Below, in pieces: positions 45,928 through 55,167 of a stretch of 64,000 bases of DNA. This stretch comes from Rhodocyclaceae bacterium. GTDB lineage: Bacteria; Pseudomonadota; Gammaproteobacteria; Burkholderiales; Rhodocyclaceae. The DNA lies in NCBI GenBank assembly GCA_023150275.1, contig JAKLLG010000004.1, positions 1 to 64,000 of the forward strand, written 5' to 3'. The first letter of the stretch is position 1; every line of letters starts with the position of its first letter. Under the pieces are notes generated by a model. That model saw only the letters and a list, made by a program, of their open reading frames with translations. It was not told the DNA's origin and ran no database searches. Both the position numbers and the translations under genes were made by a program.

Positions 45928-45950
45928 AGGCGTTGCGCCCCGTAGACACA

Positions 45951-45974
45951 GAAAAGGGGCCGAAGCCCCTTTTC
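45951..45974 (-). terminator. Terminator of the cheA-proximal chemotaxis transcript
   Basis: On the minus strand GAAAAGGGGC-TTCG-GCCCCTTTTC: a 10-bp perfect stem with a stable UUCG-type tetraloop, 23 bases after the cheA stop. It separates the chemotaxis genes from flhB. Confidence 0.9.
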
Positions 45975-45996
45975 AAGTCATTGAAATAATTGATGA

Positions 45997-47883
45997 TCAG
46001 GAGAATTCGAGTGCGCGCATGCTGCTGCCGCGCCCATCGCCATCCAGCGCCGAGCCCAGGTCACTCAGCAGTTCCTTCATGTCGAGGATGAGCACGATCT
46101 GGCCATTGGACAGCGTCGTCACCCCGGCAACGCCGCGCGGACGGAAGTCCTCCAGCGACTTGATCACCGCATCGTCTCGACCGGCAAAGTTATCCACCGC
46201 CAGAATGAAGCTGCGCTCAGCAGTCTGCATCAGCACGCCGTACTCGGGTGGTGCATCCTGCGGCCACCCGAGCAGCTTGGCGAGCGAAACGACCGGCAGA
46301 ATCTCGCCACGCACGACAAGCGTGGCCTTGCCGCCGACTTCCTGAAGCTTGCCGTGCTCGATCGGCAGAATCTCGCGCACCAGCGACAACGGTAGCGCAA
46401 ACGGCTGATCGCCGAGCAAGACCAGCAATACCGGCAGAATCGCCAGCGTCAGCGGCAGCGAAATGATGAACACGCTGCCCTTGCCCGGCTCCGAGCGAAT
46501 GTCGATACTGCCGTTCAGCTTCTGGATGTTGGTTTTTACGACATCCATGCCGACACCACGGCCGGAGACGTCCGAAATCTGCGTCTTGGTCGAAAAGCCT
46601 GGCAGGAAGATGAGGTGCAGGCTCTGGCGCTCGTCCAGCGTATTCGCCTCCTCCTCGGAAATCAGTCCCTTTTCGATCGCCTTGGCGCGAATACGCTCGG
46701 CACTCATGCCACGGCCGTCGTCGGCGATGATGAGGACGATATGATCGCCTTCCTGGCGCGCCTCCAGCCGGACGACCGACTTCGCCGGCTTGCCCGCCGC
46801 CAGGCGCTCTTCACCACCCTCGACGCCGTGGTCGACGGCATTGCGGATCAGATGGATCAGCGGATCGGCAAGATCCTCGATCATCGTCTTGTCAACCTCG
46901 GTCTCTTCGCCGGCGAGCACCAGTTCAACATCCTTGCCGAGCTGACGCGCAAGATCGCGGGCAATGCGCGGGTACTTCTGGAAGAGCCTGCCGATCGGCT
47001 GCATGCGCGTCTTCATCACCGAGTTCTGCAGGTCGGAGACGAGCAGGTCGAGCTGCGAGACGGCCTGGTCGAGCGCATGCAGGGTGTCGGAATCCGTCTT
47101 GCCGGCGAGGATGTCGGCGCGCAGGCTGGTCAGGCGGTTCTTCATCAGGCCGATTTCACCCGACAGGTTGAGCACCTGATCAAGACGGGCCGTATCGACG
47201 CGAATCGTGTTTTCGCGCGCAGCGGCGCGCTCTTCGACCCGGCGCCCCTGCCCGGCAGCCTGAGGCGCACCGGGCTTATCCGTTGCACGCCGACCGTAAG
47301 GCGGTGGTGTCGAAGCGGCGGGCGGCGACACTTCGGCCCTGGAGACCACCTCGGTCGAAGCAACAGTTGTCGCAGCCGGCTGGCCAGTCACTGCGCCGTG
47401 CAGTGCCTGCCAGTCAGGCCCGTTGCCAGCGGATGGCGCAGCAACCGCTGCCGGCACCGCCACTGGCTCCGGCGTCGCTGCAGCCGGAGCGCCACTGTCG
47501 AGTGCTGCGCGCAAGGCGTTGAGCACATCATCCGGCGCCGGGCGGGGTTGTACGCCCTGCCCGAGTTCCCCGAACATGTCGCGGACGCCTTTGGTCGCCG
47601 CCATGATGGTGTCCATCAGTTCGGGCGTGAGGTGCATTTCGCCATTACGCAGGCGGTCGAAGAGGTTCTCCGTGAGATGGCAAAGCGTCACGAGTTCCGC
47701 GGCATTGAGGAAGCCGGCGCCGCCCTTTACCGTGTGAAAGCCGCGAAAAATGTCGTTGAGCAGCCCCTTGTCTTCCGGTTCTCGCTCCAGGTCAACCAGC
47801 TTGTTATCGACATCCGACAGCAGATCGTGCGCCTCCTGCAGAAAATCCTGCAGCAGATCCTCCATCCCGGCGAAATCGCTCAT
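45997..47883 (-). CDS. cheA: Chemotaxis histidine kinase CheA (first of two)
   Basis: 628 residues. Hpt domain with H50 (FRGFHTVKGGAGFL); a Pro/Ala-rich linker 130-225 with no obvious P2; dimerisation helices (about 228-300); kinase core with RNAVDHG, DDGRGMS and GRGVGMDVVKTNI; C-terminal CheW-like domain. It sits last in a run cheV-cheV-cheY-cheZ-cheA, ten bases from cheZ, followed by a terminator. This is probably the flagellar kinase; another cheA lies at the right edge. Confidence 0.95.
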   Translation of the reverse strand: MSDFAGMEDLLQDFLQEAHDLLSDVDNKLVDLEREPEDKGLLNDIFRGFHTVKGGAGFLNAAELVTLCHLTENLFDRLRNGEMHLTPELMDTIMAATKGVRDMFGELGQGVQPRPAPDDVLNALRAALDSGAPAAATPEPVAVPAAVAAPSAGNGPDWQALHGAVTGQPAATTVASTEVVSRAEVSPPAASTPPPYGRRATDKPGAPQAAGQGRRVEERAAARENTIRVDTARLDQVLNLSGEIGLMKNRLTSLRADILAGKTDSDTLHALDQAVSQLDLLVSDLQNSVMKTRMQPIGRLFQKYPRIARDLARQLGKDVELVLAGEETEVDKTMIEDLADPLIHLIRNAVDHGVEGGEERLAAGKPAKSVVRLEARQEGDHIVLIIADDGRGMSAERIRAKAIEKGLISEEEANTLDERQSLHLIFLPGFSTKTQISDVSGRGVGMDVVKTNIQKLNGSIDIRSEPGKGSVFIISLPLTLAILPVLLVLLGDQPFALPLSLVREILPIEHGKLQEVGGKATLVVRGEILPVVSLAKLLGWPQDAPPEYGVLMQTAERSFILAVDNFAGRDDAVIKSLEDFRPRGVAGVTTLSNGQIVLILDMKELLSDLGSALDGDGRGSSMRALEFS

Positions 47884-47892
47884 GTTCTTCTC

Positions 47893-48729
47893 CTAGAAGC
47901 CGAGGCTGTCAAGCAGATCGTCCACCTGCTGCTGATCCACGACGACATCGGTGCGCCCTTCGGCACTGATCACCGGGCCGTTGAGCAGGCTGTTCACCGA
48001 CTCGGTACGCCGCTCGCCCGGCATTACTTCGATCAGCGCGTTCATCAACTGCGACTCCAGATCCTGCGCAACGGCAATGACTTTCTTGATCACCTGCCCG
48101 GTCAGATCCTGAAAATCCTGTGCCATGATGATTTCCATCAGTTGTGCCCGCGCGCCACCGGCGCGGCCGGGCAACTGATCCTTCAGAAAACCGCGCGTCT
48201 CGGCCGCCAGCGCCTTGAATTCGTCGACACCCATCTGGTTGGCGAAGAGGCGGTCCCACTTTTGCGCCAGTACAGCCGCATCCGTCTCGATCGATTCGAC
48301 GAGCGGGTTGGCAATGTCCGTTGCGTTCAGCACCTTGCATGCCGCCTGTTCCGTCAGGCTGGCAATGTAGGTCAAACGATCCTTGGCGTCAGGCAAGGCT
48401 TCCATGGTCTGATTGATCATCTTGTCATAACCAAGCTCACGCAGCGTGTCGTGCAGCTGGCGTGCCATGTGGCCAACGCGCTGGAACACCCTTTCCTGCG
48501 CCGGCCAGTCCTGCTCGTCGCCCTCACCGACAACGCCCGGTGCAGCGACGGCTGGCGCGCTTTCCGCAATTACGGAATCGAAAAGCGCCTGCAGTTCGTC
48601 GGAATCCCCTGTTGACGACGATGCCGGGCTTGCCGATGCGGGCGCAGCGACAGGCGCCGCCGGTGCAGGTGCCGACGCACCGGCGATGCTGTCGAACAGC
48701 GCCTCAAGTTCTGCGGAATCACCGCTCAT
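47893..48729 (-). CDS. cheZ: CheY-P phosphatase CheZ
   Basis: 278 residues. The catalytic helix MAQDFQDLTGQVIKKV contains the phosphatase Asp/Gln, and the C-terminal VDDLLDSLGF (269-278) is the CheY-binding peptide. Unusually, two related peptides occur near the N-terminus (SAELEALFDS 5-14 and SDELQALFDS 43-52) joined by Ala/Pro linkers, making the protein longer than the typical enteric form (about 214). It lies between cheY and cheA. Confidence 0.94.
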   Translation of the reverse strand: MSGDSAELEALFDSIAGASAPAPAAPVAAPASASPASSSTGDSDELQALFDSVIAESAPAVAAPGVVGEGDEQDWPAQERVFQRVGHMARQLHDTLRELGYDKMINQTMEALPDAKDRLTYIASLTEQAACKVLNATDIANPLVESIETDAAVLAQKWDRLFANQMGVDEFKALAAETRGFLKDQLPGRAGGARAQLMEIIMAQDFQDLTGQVIKKVIAVAQDLESQLMNALIEVMPGERRTESVNSLLNGPVISAEGRTDVVVDQQQVDDLLDSLGF

Positions 48730-48747
48730 GATTCGCCTTTCTCACGA

Positions 48748-49143
48748 TCAACCGGCAACGCCCATTTTTTCGAAGATCTTCTGCAGCTTCTCCGAAAGCG
48801 TGGCGGCGGTAAAGGGCTTGACGATATACCCGCTGGCACCAGCCTGCGCCGCGGCAATGATGTTTTCCTTCTTGGCTTCCGCAGTGATCATCAACACCGG
48901 CAGGTGCTTGAGGCTGGGGGTCGCCCGGATTGTCTGCAGCAAGGTCAGGCCGTCCATGTTGGGCATGTTCCAGTCGGTAACAACGAACTCAAACCCTCCG
49001 GCCTGAAGCTTCTGCAACGCCACCGCACCATCCTCGGCTTCGTCGACATTGGTGTAACCCAGTTCCTTGAGCAGGTTGCGGACGATGCGCCGCATCGTCG
49101 AAAAATCATCAACCACGAGGAACCGCATTTTTGGATCGGCCAT
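48748..49143 (-). CDS. cheY: Chemotaxis response regulator CheY
   Basis: 131 residues, a single receiver domain. VVDD acid pocket, D57 phospho-acceptor (VVTDWNM), T87 (MITAEA) and K109 (YIVKP) are all present. It carries the signal from CheA to FliM and is the only stand-alone CheY in the window. Confidence 0.97.
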   Translation of the reverse strand: MADPKMRFLVVDDFSTMRRIVRNLLKELGYTNVDEAEDGAVALQKLQAGGFEFVVTDWNMPNMDGLTLLQTIRATPSLKHLPVLMITAEAKKENIIAAAQAGASGYIVKPFTAATLSEKLQKIFEKMGVAG

Positions 49144-49161
49144 GCTTCAAACTCCGTTTTC

Positions 49162-50109
49162 TTATCTTTCAAGCAGCGGACGCAGGGTGTCCGCAAGTAT
49201 TTCTGCATCGAACTTGGCGACATAGCCATCGACACCCACCGCCTTGCCCATTGCCCGGTTGGCTTCGGAGGAAAGCGACGAGTGCATGATGACTGGCACA
49301 CCGAAAAAACGGTTGTCCGCCTTGATGTTCTTGGTGAGAACGTAACCATCCATTTCGGGCATCTCGGCATCGACGAGAATCACGCGAACCTCGTCGCGCA
49401 CCGGCTTGCCGATTTGCGTGCAATGCGCGGCAATCGCCTGCAGACGGGTCCACGCTTCGGCACCATTGGTCGCGTGCTTGTGCTTGACGCCAAGTTTCTC
49501 CAGCACCTCGCTGATCTTGCGGCGAGCCACGATCGAGTCGTCGACAAAGAAGATGCCAACATCCTCGGTCGTTCGCGCCGGCGCCACATCGACGATGACC
49601 GCCTCGCCAAAGGCGTTGGCAAGAATCTGCTCGACATCGAGGATCGACACCAGCTTCCCGCCTTCAAGCTCAATCACCGCGGTGATCAGGCCCTGGTTAG
49701 ACGACAGCACCGTCTCCGGCGCCTTCACGCGCTCCCAGTCGACACGGATGATGCGGTCGACCTCGTGAACCAGAAAGCCCAGCGTCCGCTTCGAGTACTC
49801 GGCGACCATCATTGTCTTGCCAAGCCCCGGCGGTGCACTTCCTTCGAGGTCGAGGTACGAGGAAAGGGAGAGAACCGGAATGACATTGCCGCGCAGCGAG
49901 ATCAAGCCCTCGACCCCCGTCGGCATGTTCGGCGTGCGCGTGATGTGCGGCGTGCGGCCGACTTCGCGTACCTTGAACACGTTGATCCCGAAAGTTTCCC
50001 GCGTTCCCAGCGAGAACAGCAGGATTTCCATCTTGTTCGAGCCGGCGAGCCGGGTTCTGGCATCGACGCTTTCCAGCAGATTCTTCTTGTCGGACATATC
50101 CATGCTCAC
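49162..50109 (-). CDS. cheV: CheV-type coupling protein (CheW + receiver), copy 1
   Basis: 315 residues. CheW-like domain (about 25-165, ETFGINVFKVREVGRTPHIT, GLISLRGNVIPVLSLSSY) followed by a receiver (about 180-310) with FFVDDS and VILVDAEMPEMDGYVLTK. CheV couples receptors to CheA and adapts through receiver phosphorylation. A second cheV lies 18 bases upstream. Confidence 0.93.
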   Translation of the reverse strand: MSMDMSDKKNLLESVDARTRLAGSNKMEILLFSLGTRETFGINVFKVREVGRTPHITRTPNMPTGVEGLISLRGNVIPVLSLSSYLDLEGSAPPGLGKTMMVAEYSKRTLGFLVHEVDRIIRVDWERVKAPETVLSSNQGLITAVIELEGGKLVSILDVEQILANAFGEAVIVDVAPARTTEDVGIFFVDDSIVARRKISEVLEKLGVKHKHATNGAEAWTRLQAIAAHCTQIGKPVRDEVRVILVDAEMPEMDGYVLTKNIKADNRFFGVPVIMHSSLSSEANRAMGKAVGVDGYVAKFDAEILADTLRPLLER

Positions 50110-50127
50110 TCCTGCGGCAAGTCCCGG

Positions 50128-51099
50128 TCAAGCCGGCACGGGATGATTGGCGGACTCGCCCAGAATGCGACGGGCCAAGGCCTCGGACAGCTTATTCGGC
50201 TCGAACTTCGCGACGTACTCGTCGACGCCAACCGACTTGCCTAGCTGCTGGTTGGACATTCCGGAGAGCGATGAATGCATGATCACCGGAACCCCGGAGA
50301 AACGCGGATCGCTCTTGATCTTCTTGGTCAGGATATAGCCATCCATCTCCGGCATCTCGATATCGGTCAGCACGAGCGAGATAAGTTCGGATGCGGGCTT
50401 GTTCATGCTTTCTGCATAATCCGCCATTTTGTCCAACTCTTCCCAAGCCTGACGACCATTCACCGAAGCCACATAGTTGACCCCCATCAGCTGCAGGGTT
50501 TTCTCGATCTGCTTGCGCGCCACCACCGAATCGTCGGCAAAAAACACCGTTGCATCGGGCCTGTTGATCGCAGTCACGCTACGGTAAGCCGCCTCGTCGT
50601 CATAGCGTGCCGTTTCGGCAAGCACCTTCTCGACGTCCATCATCATCACCAGACGGTTGTCTTCCAGTTCGGTCACGGCAGTCACCAAGCCGCCCATCTC
50701 GGCCATCAGCATTTCCGGCGGCACACGCATCTGGCTCCAATCGAGGCGCAGGATCGTATCGACGCTCTCAACCAGGAAACCCTGCGTGTGGCCGTTGTAC
50801 TCGGTCACGATCATGATGTCGCGTGGCGTATCGGTCTGCACGCCGGCATACCGTGCCAGATCGATCACCGGCACCAGCGCACCGCGCAGGCTGACCATTC
50901 CCTCCACCGCAGCCGGCATTTCGGGTGCCGCCGTGATCGGCGGCGTACGCATCACTTCGCGCACCTTGAACACGTTGATGCCGAAAGTTTCACGGCGCCC
51001 CGTGCGCACGTCCCGCCCCAGGAAAAAGAGCAGGATTTCAAGCTTGTTGGTTCCCGCAAGCTTGGTACGGGCATCGATGCTCTTGAGCAGTTCGGACAT
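50128..51099 (-). CDS. cheV: CheV-type coupling protein (CheW + receiver), copy 2
   Basis: 323 residues with the same architecture as its neighbour (ETFGINVFKVREVMRTPPIT; receiver with FFADDSVVARKQIEKTL and LTDIEMPEMDGYILTKKI). An insert DVRTGRR sits in the first CheW strand region. The two copies are clearly diverged and look like an old tandem duplication. GGAGAGGATT precedes the ATG. Confidence 0.93.
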   Translation of the reverse strand: MSELLKSIDARTKLAGTNKLEILLFFLGRDVRTGRRETFGINVFKVREVMRTPPITAAPEMPAAVEGMVSLRGALVPVIDLARYAGVQTDTPRDIMIVTEYNGHTQGFLVESVDTILRLDWSQMRVPPEMLMAEMGGLVTAVTELEDNRLVMMMDVEKVLAETARYDDEAAYRSVTAINRPDATVFFADDSVVARKQIEKTLQLMGVNYVASVNGRQAWEELDKMADYAESMNKPASELISLVLTDIEMPEMDGYILTKKIKSDPRFSGVPVIMHSSLSGMSNQQLGKSVGVDEYVAKFEPNKLSEALARRILGESANHPVPA

Positions 51100-51127
51100 A
51101 CCAGAATCCTCTCCGGAACCCGGTCAG

Positions 51128-51154
51128 GGCTCCGCAATTCCATCACGTTCTTTA
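51128..51154 (-). promoter_or_regulatory. Possible sigma-28 promoter before the cheV-cheV-cheY-cheZ-cheA run
   Basis: Minus strand TAAAGAAC, 11-base spacer, GCGGAGCC. The -35 matches five of eight positions and the -10 four of eight, with correct spacing; the -10 ends 29 bases before the ATG. Plausible but weak. Confidence 0.35.
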
Positions 51155-51237
51155 GCCGCTTACCGGCTAATCTTAATCCATGATCGCGCCCAATACCATG
51201 CCGGAGGCAGGGTTTGGTGAAGTGCCGTGGCGCGTTC

Positions 51238-52935
51238 CTATACTTCGGTCCTGTAGCCGATCCTGAATCCACCCCATTGTTTGCCCTTGACCATCACCGG
51301 CGCCGAGATGTCGTGCATGATTTCCCCAGTATCGCGTCTGTAGGTCTGCAGGAGAAATGGCTGAGCGTGATCCCCGCAGCGACGTCCGACCGGATCATCA
51401 AACATGCGCTTTGTCCGGTTGTTCACGAAATCAACCTTCTCGTCGCCAGTCAGTGGCTGCGAGAACTTTCGGTTATGCGTTGGCACGTAACCCTTGCGGT
51501 CGCAGGCAATGGCATAGACCAGCCACTTGTTCTCGTCGAGCAGGCGCTCCTGTAACGGCGGCAGCAGCTGGTCGGTCAACTCATCGAACCTGGTCTTGAA
51601 CTTTTGTGGCCTGGTATTCGGGATCGGCTGATAGCTCTGGTCAAACAGATCTTCGAGGCGAATGCGCCCCGAATCGACTGCCCGCTCAAGCGCCTCTCCA
51701 ACCGCCTGCGCAGCACGCTGTACGATAGGCGGCATCCGGCCATGCGTCTGCACGGCCTGCTCGCCAGCGTTGCCAAGCTTGAAGACGTTGCCGATCTCCT
51801 TCAGGTTGCTGGCCAGATACTCCAGACGATCCGCCTCGTGCAGCGCCTTGCCCGAAGCTTCGCTGTTGGACTCGGCCATTGCCATGATGCTGCGCACGTG
51901 GTCGGCAATAGCCGCACCGGCACGGCTCTGCTCGTCGATTGCCTTGGCGATGGCATCAACCTTTTCCATCGTCTCGCGGGCACCGTGATTGATGCGATCG
52001 AGCGCTTCGGCGGCTTGCTGCGCGAGCAGGGCACCATTGCGCGCCTGGTCACTGCCGGCATCGATGCTCACAATCGCACTGTCGGTTTCGCCCTGAATGG
52101 CGCCGATCATGGTGCTGATCTCGCCGGTCGCCTGCGAGGTCCGTTCGGCGAGTTTTCTCACCTCGTCGGCAACGACCGCAAATCCGCGCCCCTGCTCTCC
52201 TGCACGCGCCGCTTCGATTGCCGCATTGAGTGCAAGCAGATTGGTCTGGTCGGCGATCTCGCGAATCGTCTGTACGATGCCACTGATCGCCTTCGAACGT
52301 TCACCGAGGACGCACACGACTTCAGAAGAGCGGGTCACCGAGGCCGCGATCTTGTCCATTTCGGCGGCCGCATCGCGGACGATGACCATCCCTTCGCTCG
52401 AAAGCCCGCTGGCCGATTCGGCGATTTGAGCGGTATCTCCCGCATTGGCACCCACCTGATGCATGTTGCCGGTCAGCTGATTCATTGCGGACGCCGCGGA
52501 CAGCGCAGCATCGCGCTGCTGGTTCGAGCCCGAGGCTACAGTATCGGCCTCCTTGATCAGTTGCGCGGAAGCGCGCGCGACCTCGACGGAATTGAAGAAC
52601 ACCTTGCCGACGATTGTTGCAAAGCTTGCCATCAGGCGGTTGAAGGCCTGCGCGGTCAAGGCCACCTCGTCGCGCCCCTGCTCCGGAGCGCGTCGGGTCA
52701 GGTCACCATCCATGTAGATGCGCTCGATCACGGCGCGTAATTCGTCAAGACGACCAACCAGACTTCGCTCGACCAGCAGCGCGAAGCCGATTCCCGCCAC
52801 CAGCAGCACCCCCAGGGTGATCAGCACTCCCTGTGTGCCCTCGCCGAACCACGCGCGCCCGAAGACGGAAATGCCAGCAGCCAGCAATGCCATCGCCACG
52901 AACGACGCACGAACCTTGAAACCCAGGCCATTCAT
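51238..52935 (-). CDS. Methyl-accepting chemotaxis protein with C-terminal sensor domain
   Basis: 565 residues. Two membrane helices (about 11-26 and 36-55) leave only about ten residues outside, so there is no periplasmic sensor. HAMP-like region 57-110, then the signalling domain with the conserved hairpin tip ([40 protein letters not shown]). After it, residues about 410-565 form an extra domain ([20 protein letters not shown]-like start, [40 protein letters not shown]) resembling a Cache/PAS-like sensor, here cytoplasmic. No CheR/CheB docking pentapeptide at the end. Confidence 0.9.
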   Translation of the reverse strand: MNGLGFKVRASFVAMALLAAGISVFGRAWFGEGTQGVLITLGVLLVAGIGFALLVERSLVGRLDELRAVIERIYMDGDLTRRAPEQGRDEVALTAQAFNRLMASFATIVGKVFFNSVEVARASAQLIKEADTVASGSNQQRDAALSAASAMNQLTGNMHQVGANAGDTAQIAESASGLSSEGMVIVRDAAAEMDKIAASVTRSSEVVCVLGERSKAISGIVQTIREIADQTNLLALNAAIEAARAGEQGRGFAVVADEVRKLAERTSQATGEISTMIGAIQGETDSAIVSIDAGSDQARNGALLAQQAAEALDRINHGARETMEKVDAIAKAIDEQSRAGAAIADHVRSIMAMAESNSEASGKALHEADRLEYLASNLKEIGNVFKLGNAGEQAVQTHGRMPPIVQRAAQAVGEALERAVDSGRIRLEDLFDQSYQPIPNTRPQKFKTRFDELTDQLLPPLQERLLDENKWLVYAIACDRKGYVPTHNRKFSQPLTGDEKVDFVNNRTKRMFDDPVGRRCGDHAQPFLLQTYRRDTGEIMHDISAPVMVKGKQWGGFRIGYRTEV

Positions 52936-52974
52936 CCGGCCACACTCCTCGATTGGATGATTGTCTTCAACGCG

Positions 52975-53280
52975 TCAGACAATCCGGAACAACTTGCCGA
53001 AGTTGGCAATATCGAGCACCTGTTTCACTGCACCGCGGACATTGCTCAAAGCCAGCGCCTTGTTGGCGGCCCCTGCCTTGTCGCGCAACATCAGCAGCAT
53101 ACCCAGCGCCGAACTGTCGAGGTACTCGACGCCAGCGAGGTCGATCGTCACTTCACGCACCTCCGCTTCGCCCATCAAGGGTTCGTAGGCCGAGCGAAAA
53201 TCGCGGTGCGCATTGAAATCGAAACGGCCGGAAAGACGAACGACGGCCGCTCCCGCATCCTTGGTCACACTTGCCTGCAT
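52975..53280 (-). CDS. STAS-domain protein (anti-anti-sigma factor-like)
   Basis: 101 residues, a lone STAS domain: VVRLSGRFDFNAHRDFRSAY, VTIDLAGVEYLDSSALGMLL with the phosphorylatable Ser of the DSS motif, and LALSNVRGAVKQVLDIANF. No partner kinase or PP2C phosphatase is visible nearby. A sigma-28 promoter lies upstream, tying it to the flagellar late class. Pseudomonas HsbA, a similar protein, acts through FlgM; a comparable role here is inference. Confidence 0.88.
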   Translation of the reverse strand: MQASVTKDAGAAVVRLSGRFDFNAHRDFRSAYEPLMGEAEVREVTIDLAGVEYLDSSALGMLLMLRDKAGAANKALALSNVRGAVKQVLDIANFGKLFRIV

Positions 53281-53320
53281 TGCTACCTCCTCTCAAGAAA
53301 CACGAAGGGCCGTCCCGAGT

Positions 53321-53346
53321 GTTTCCGGCCCCTTGAGGGGAGAAAC
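53321..53346 (-). other. Hairpin in the cheB-STAS gap
   Basis: Nested inverted repeats: GTTTC/GAAAC outside and CCCC-TTGA-GGGG inside. It has no T-run, lies downstream of cheB and also inside the predicted leader of the STAS message, so it could end cheB transcripts weakly or affect STAS translation. Confidence 0.45.
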
Positions 53347-53359
53347 CAGCGGAGCGAGT

Positions 53360-53386
53360 TCTTCGGGGTGGACTCTTATCACTTTA
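53360..53386 (-). promoter_or_regulatory. Sigma-28 promoter of the STAS gene
   Basis: Minus strand TAAAGTGA, 11-base spacer, CCCGAAGA. The -35 matches six of eight and the -10 five of eight of the consensus, with correct spacing. The predicted leader is about 70 bases. Confidence 0.6.
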
Positions 53387-53401
53387 GTATTACTCGATAC
53401 A

Positions 53402-54463
53402 CTATGCCACAGAGCGCGCGGCACTGGCGAGCACCTTCCTCGCCATGTTGTCGAGACTGACGACCTCCTCGACAGCCCCTACCAGCGCAGCTTCACGCGG
53501 CATGCCATAGACAACGCTACTCGCCTCGTCCTGCCCGAAGGTTCTTGCGCCAGCCTGGCGCATACGCAACAGGCCCTGTGCGCCATCCTTTCCCATCCCG
53601 GTCAGGATCACCCCGAGCGCATTGCGTCCGACCAGTTCTGCGGCGGAATCAAAGAGCACCTCCACCGATGGGCGGTGACGGTTCACGGGCGGCGTGGACA
53701 ACAATTCGGTGACATAGCCACCCGCCTGGCGACGAATCCGGAGGTGTGAGTGGCCCGGCGCGACATACACGGTACCCGGCTCGACCCGCTCCCCCCCTTG
53801 CGCCTCGACAACCCGCGGCGCACAAAGGCTGTCGAGTCGTTTGGCGAACGATGCAGTAAAGCCCTCCGGCATGTGCTGCACAACCAGGGTCGGCGGGCAA
53901 TCGGCAGGGAAACCGAGCAGCAGATCCTTGATGGCCTCGGTACCGCCGGTCGAGGCACCTACGAAAATGATGTTGCCGGCGGCCGATGTGCGCGGAGCAA
54001 CCGTCGGCTTCGCCGCGAACACCGGGGTCGCAGCAGCCACGGAGCGCGACGGCTCACGCCGCAGGCGTGCGCTGGCGGCGCCACGGATCTTTTCTGCCAG
54101 TTCATCGGCGTACTCGCTGATCGCCGCCGGGTTGTCGGCACGCGGCTTGCCGATAAAATCGATCGCCCCCAGTTCAAGCGCTCGCAAGGTCGTCTCGGAA
54201 CCGGCTTCGGTAAAGGCCGACACCATGACAACCCGCGTCGGCCGCAGACGCATCAAGCGCTCAAGAAACTCAAGACCGTCCATGCGCGGCATCTGCACAT
54301 CCAGCGTCAACACATCCGGGTTGAGCGTCTTGATCATCTCGCGCGCTGCGTGCGCGTCCGGTGCGGAGCCGACCACCTCCAGATCCGGCGCGGCACTGAT
54401 CAGCTCCGTGAGCAGTTTGCGCATGAGTGCAGAATCGTCGACTACGAGAACCTTTATCGTCAT
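53402..54463 (-). CDS. cheB: Chemotaxis methylesterase/deamidase CheB
   Basis: 353 residues. Receiver domain with D55 ([13 protein letters not shown]), linker, and the catalytic domain with [16 protein letters not shown] (active Ser), [17 protein letters not shown] (His) and [11 protein letters not shown] (Asp). It removes receptor methyl groups when phosphorylated by CheA. It follows cheD by 41 bases. Confidence 0.96.
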   Translation of the reverse strand: MTIKVLVVDDSALMRKLLTELISAAPDLEVVGSAPDAHAAREMIKTLNPDVLTLDVQMPRMDGLEFLERLMRLRPTRVVMVSAFTEAGSETTLRALELGAIDFIGKPRADNPAAISEYADELAEKIRGAASARLRREPSRSVAAATPVFAAKPTVAPRTSAAGNIIFVGASTGGTEAIKDLLLGFPADCPPTLVVQHMPEGFTASFAKRLDSLCAPRVVEAQGGERVEPGTVYVAPGHSHLRIRRQAGGYVTELLSTPPVNRHRPSVEVLFDSAAELVGRNALGVILTGMGKDGAQGLLRMRQAGARTFGQDEASSVVYGMPREAALVGAVEEVVSLDNMARKVLASAARSVA

Positions 54464-54504
54464 ATTTTCTTCCGTCGGATGAGATGCCGAACGACGCCCT
54501 CAAA

Positions 54505-55167
54505 TCAGGTGAACAGTTCGATATCGCCTTCGACCTTGGAGTGCTCGATACGCGCCCGATATTCCTTCTCGCGATTGAACAGGGTGTCGTTATGCACTCT
54601 GTGCAGCTTGCGTACGAGCACCTTGCCATTCTTCGGGAAGTAGTAAATCTTGCGTGGATAGGAGTCGAGCAAATCCTTGGCGACCACCGGAATCTTCTCC
54701 GTCTGCAGGAACTTCAGCACGAACTCCGCATTGCGGGCACCGACGTTCGACGACGACAGACTCTCCAGCACGGCCCCGCCGCCGAACACCTTGGCTTCCA
54801 GCCGGTTCCGGCGCGCACCGGATTTCAGCAGGTGGTTGATCAGCATCTCCATCGCATACGTTCCATAACGCGCGGAACTGCTGACGACATCCTTCCCCCC
54901 CTCGTCCGGCAGCATGAAGTGATTCATGCCGCCGATACCGTTCTCGTTGTCGCGAATGCAGGCCGCGACACAGGAGCCGAGCACGGTGACAAGCAGCATG
55001 TCGCGCGTCGTCACGTAGTACTCGCCGGGCAGAATCTTCGCTGCCGATGCGTCAAAATTCCGGTCGTGGTAGAGGTTGGAGGCAAAGCCCTCTACGTATT
55101 CGTGGTCGGGCGCCGGCGTGCGATACGGCCGCTGCCGGCGCTCAACGTGCTCGACGGGCGAGTTCAT
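54505..55167 (-). CDS. cheD: Receptor glutamine deamidase CheD
   Basis: 220 residues from the ATG at 55167, which overlaps the cheR 3' end by 26 bases and has GGGAAAACAG upstream; a longer start at 55206 is possible. The catalytic Cys lies in VLGSCVAACIRD and the His in GIGGMNHFMLPDEG. CheD deamidates MCP glutamines to make methylation sites and can be a CheC/CheY-P target elsewhere; cheC is absent here. Confidence 0.92.
   Translation of the reverse strand: MNSPVEHVERRQRPYRTPAPDHEYVEGFASNLYHDRNFDASAAKILPGEYYVTTRDMLLVTVLGSCVAACIRDNENGIGGMNHFMLPDEGGKDVVSSSARYGTYAMEMLINHLLKSGARRNRLEAKVFGGGAVLESLSSSNVGARNAEFVLKFLQTEKIPVVAKDLLDSYPRKIYYFPKNGKVLVRKLHRVHNDTLFNREKEYRARIEHSKVEGDIELFT

Noticed and set aside
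46615-48615. A long open frame on the plus strand opposite cheA and cheZ
   Set aside because: It is a reading-frame shadow of G+C-rich coding DNA: both genes beneath it have complete, conserved domains and the plus-strand product resembles nothing known.
51152-51170. TTAGCCG-N5-CGGCTAA inverted repeat after the third MCP as a terminator
   Set aside because: The stem is only seven base pairs with no T-run; it also overlaps the possible cheV promoter.
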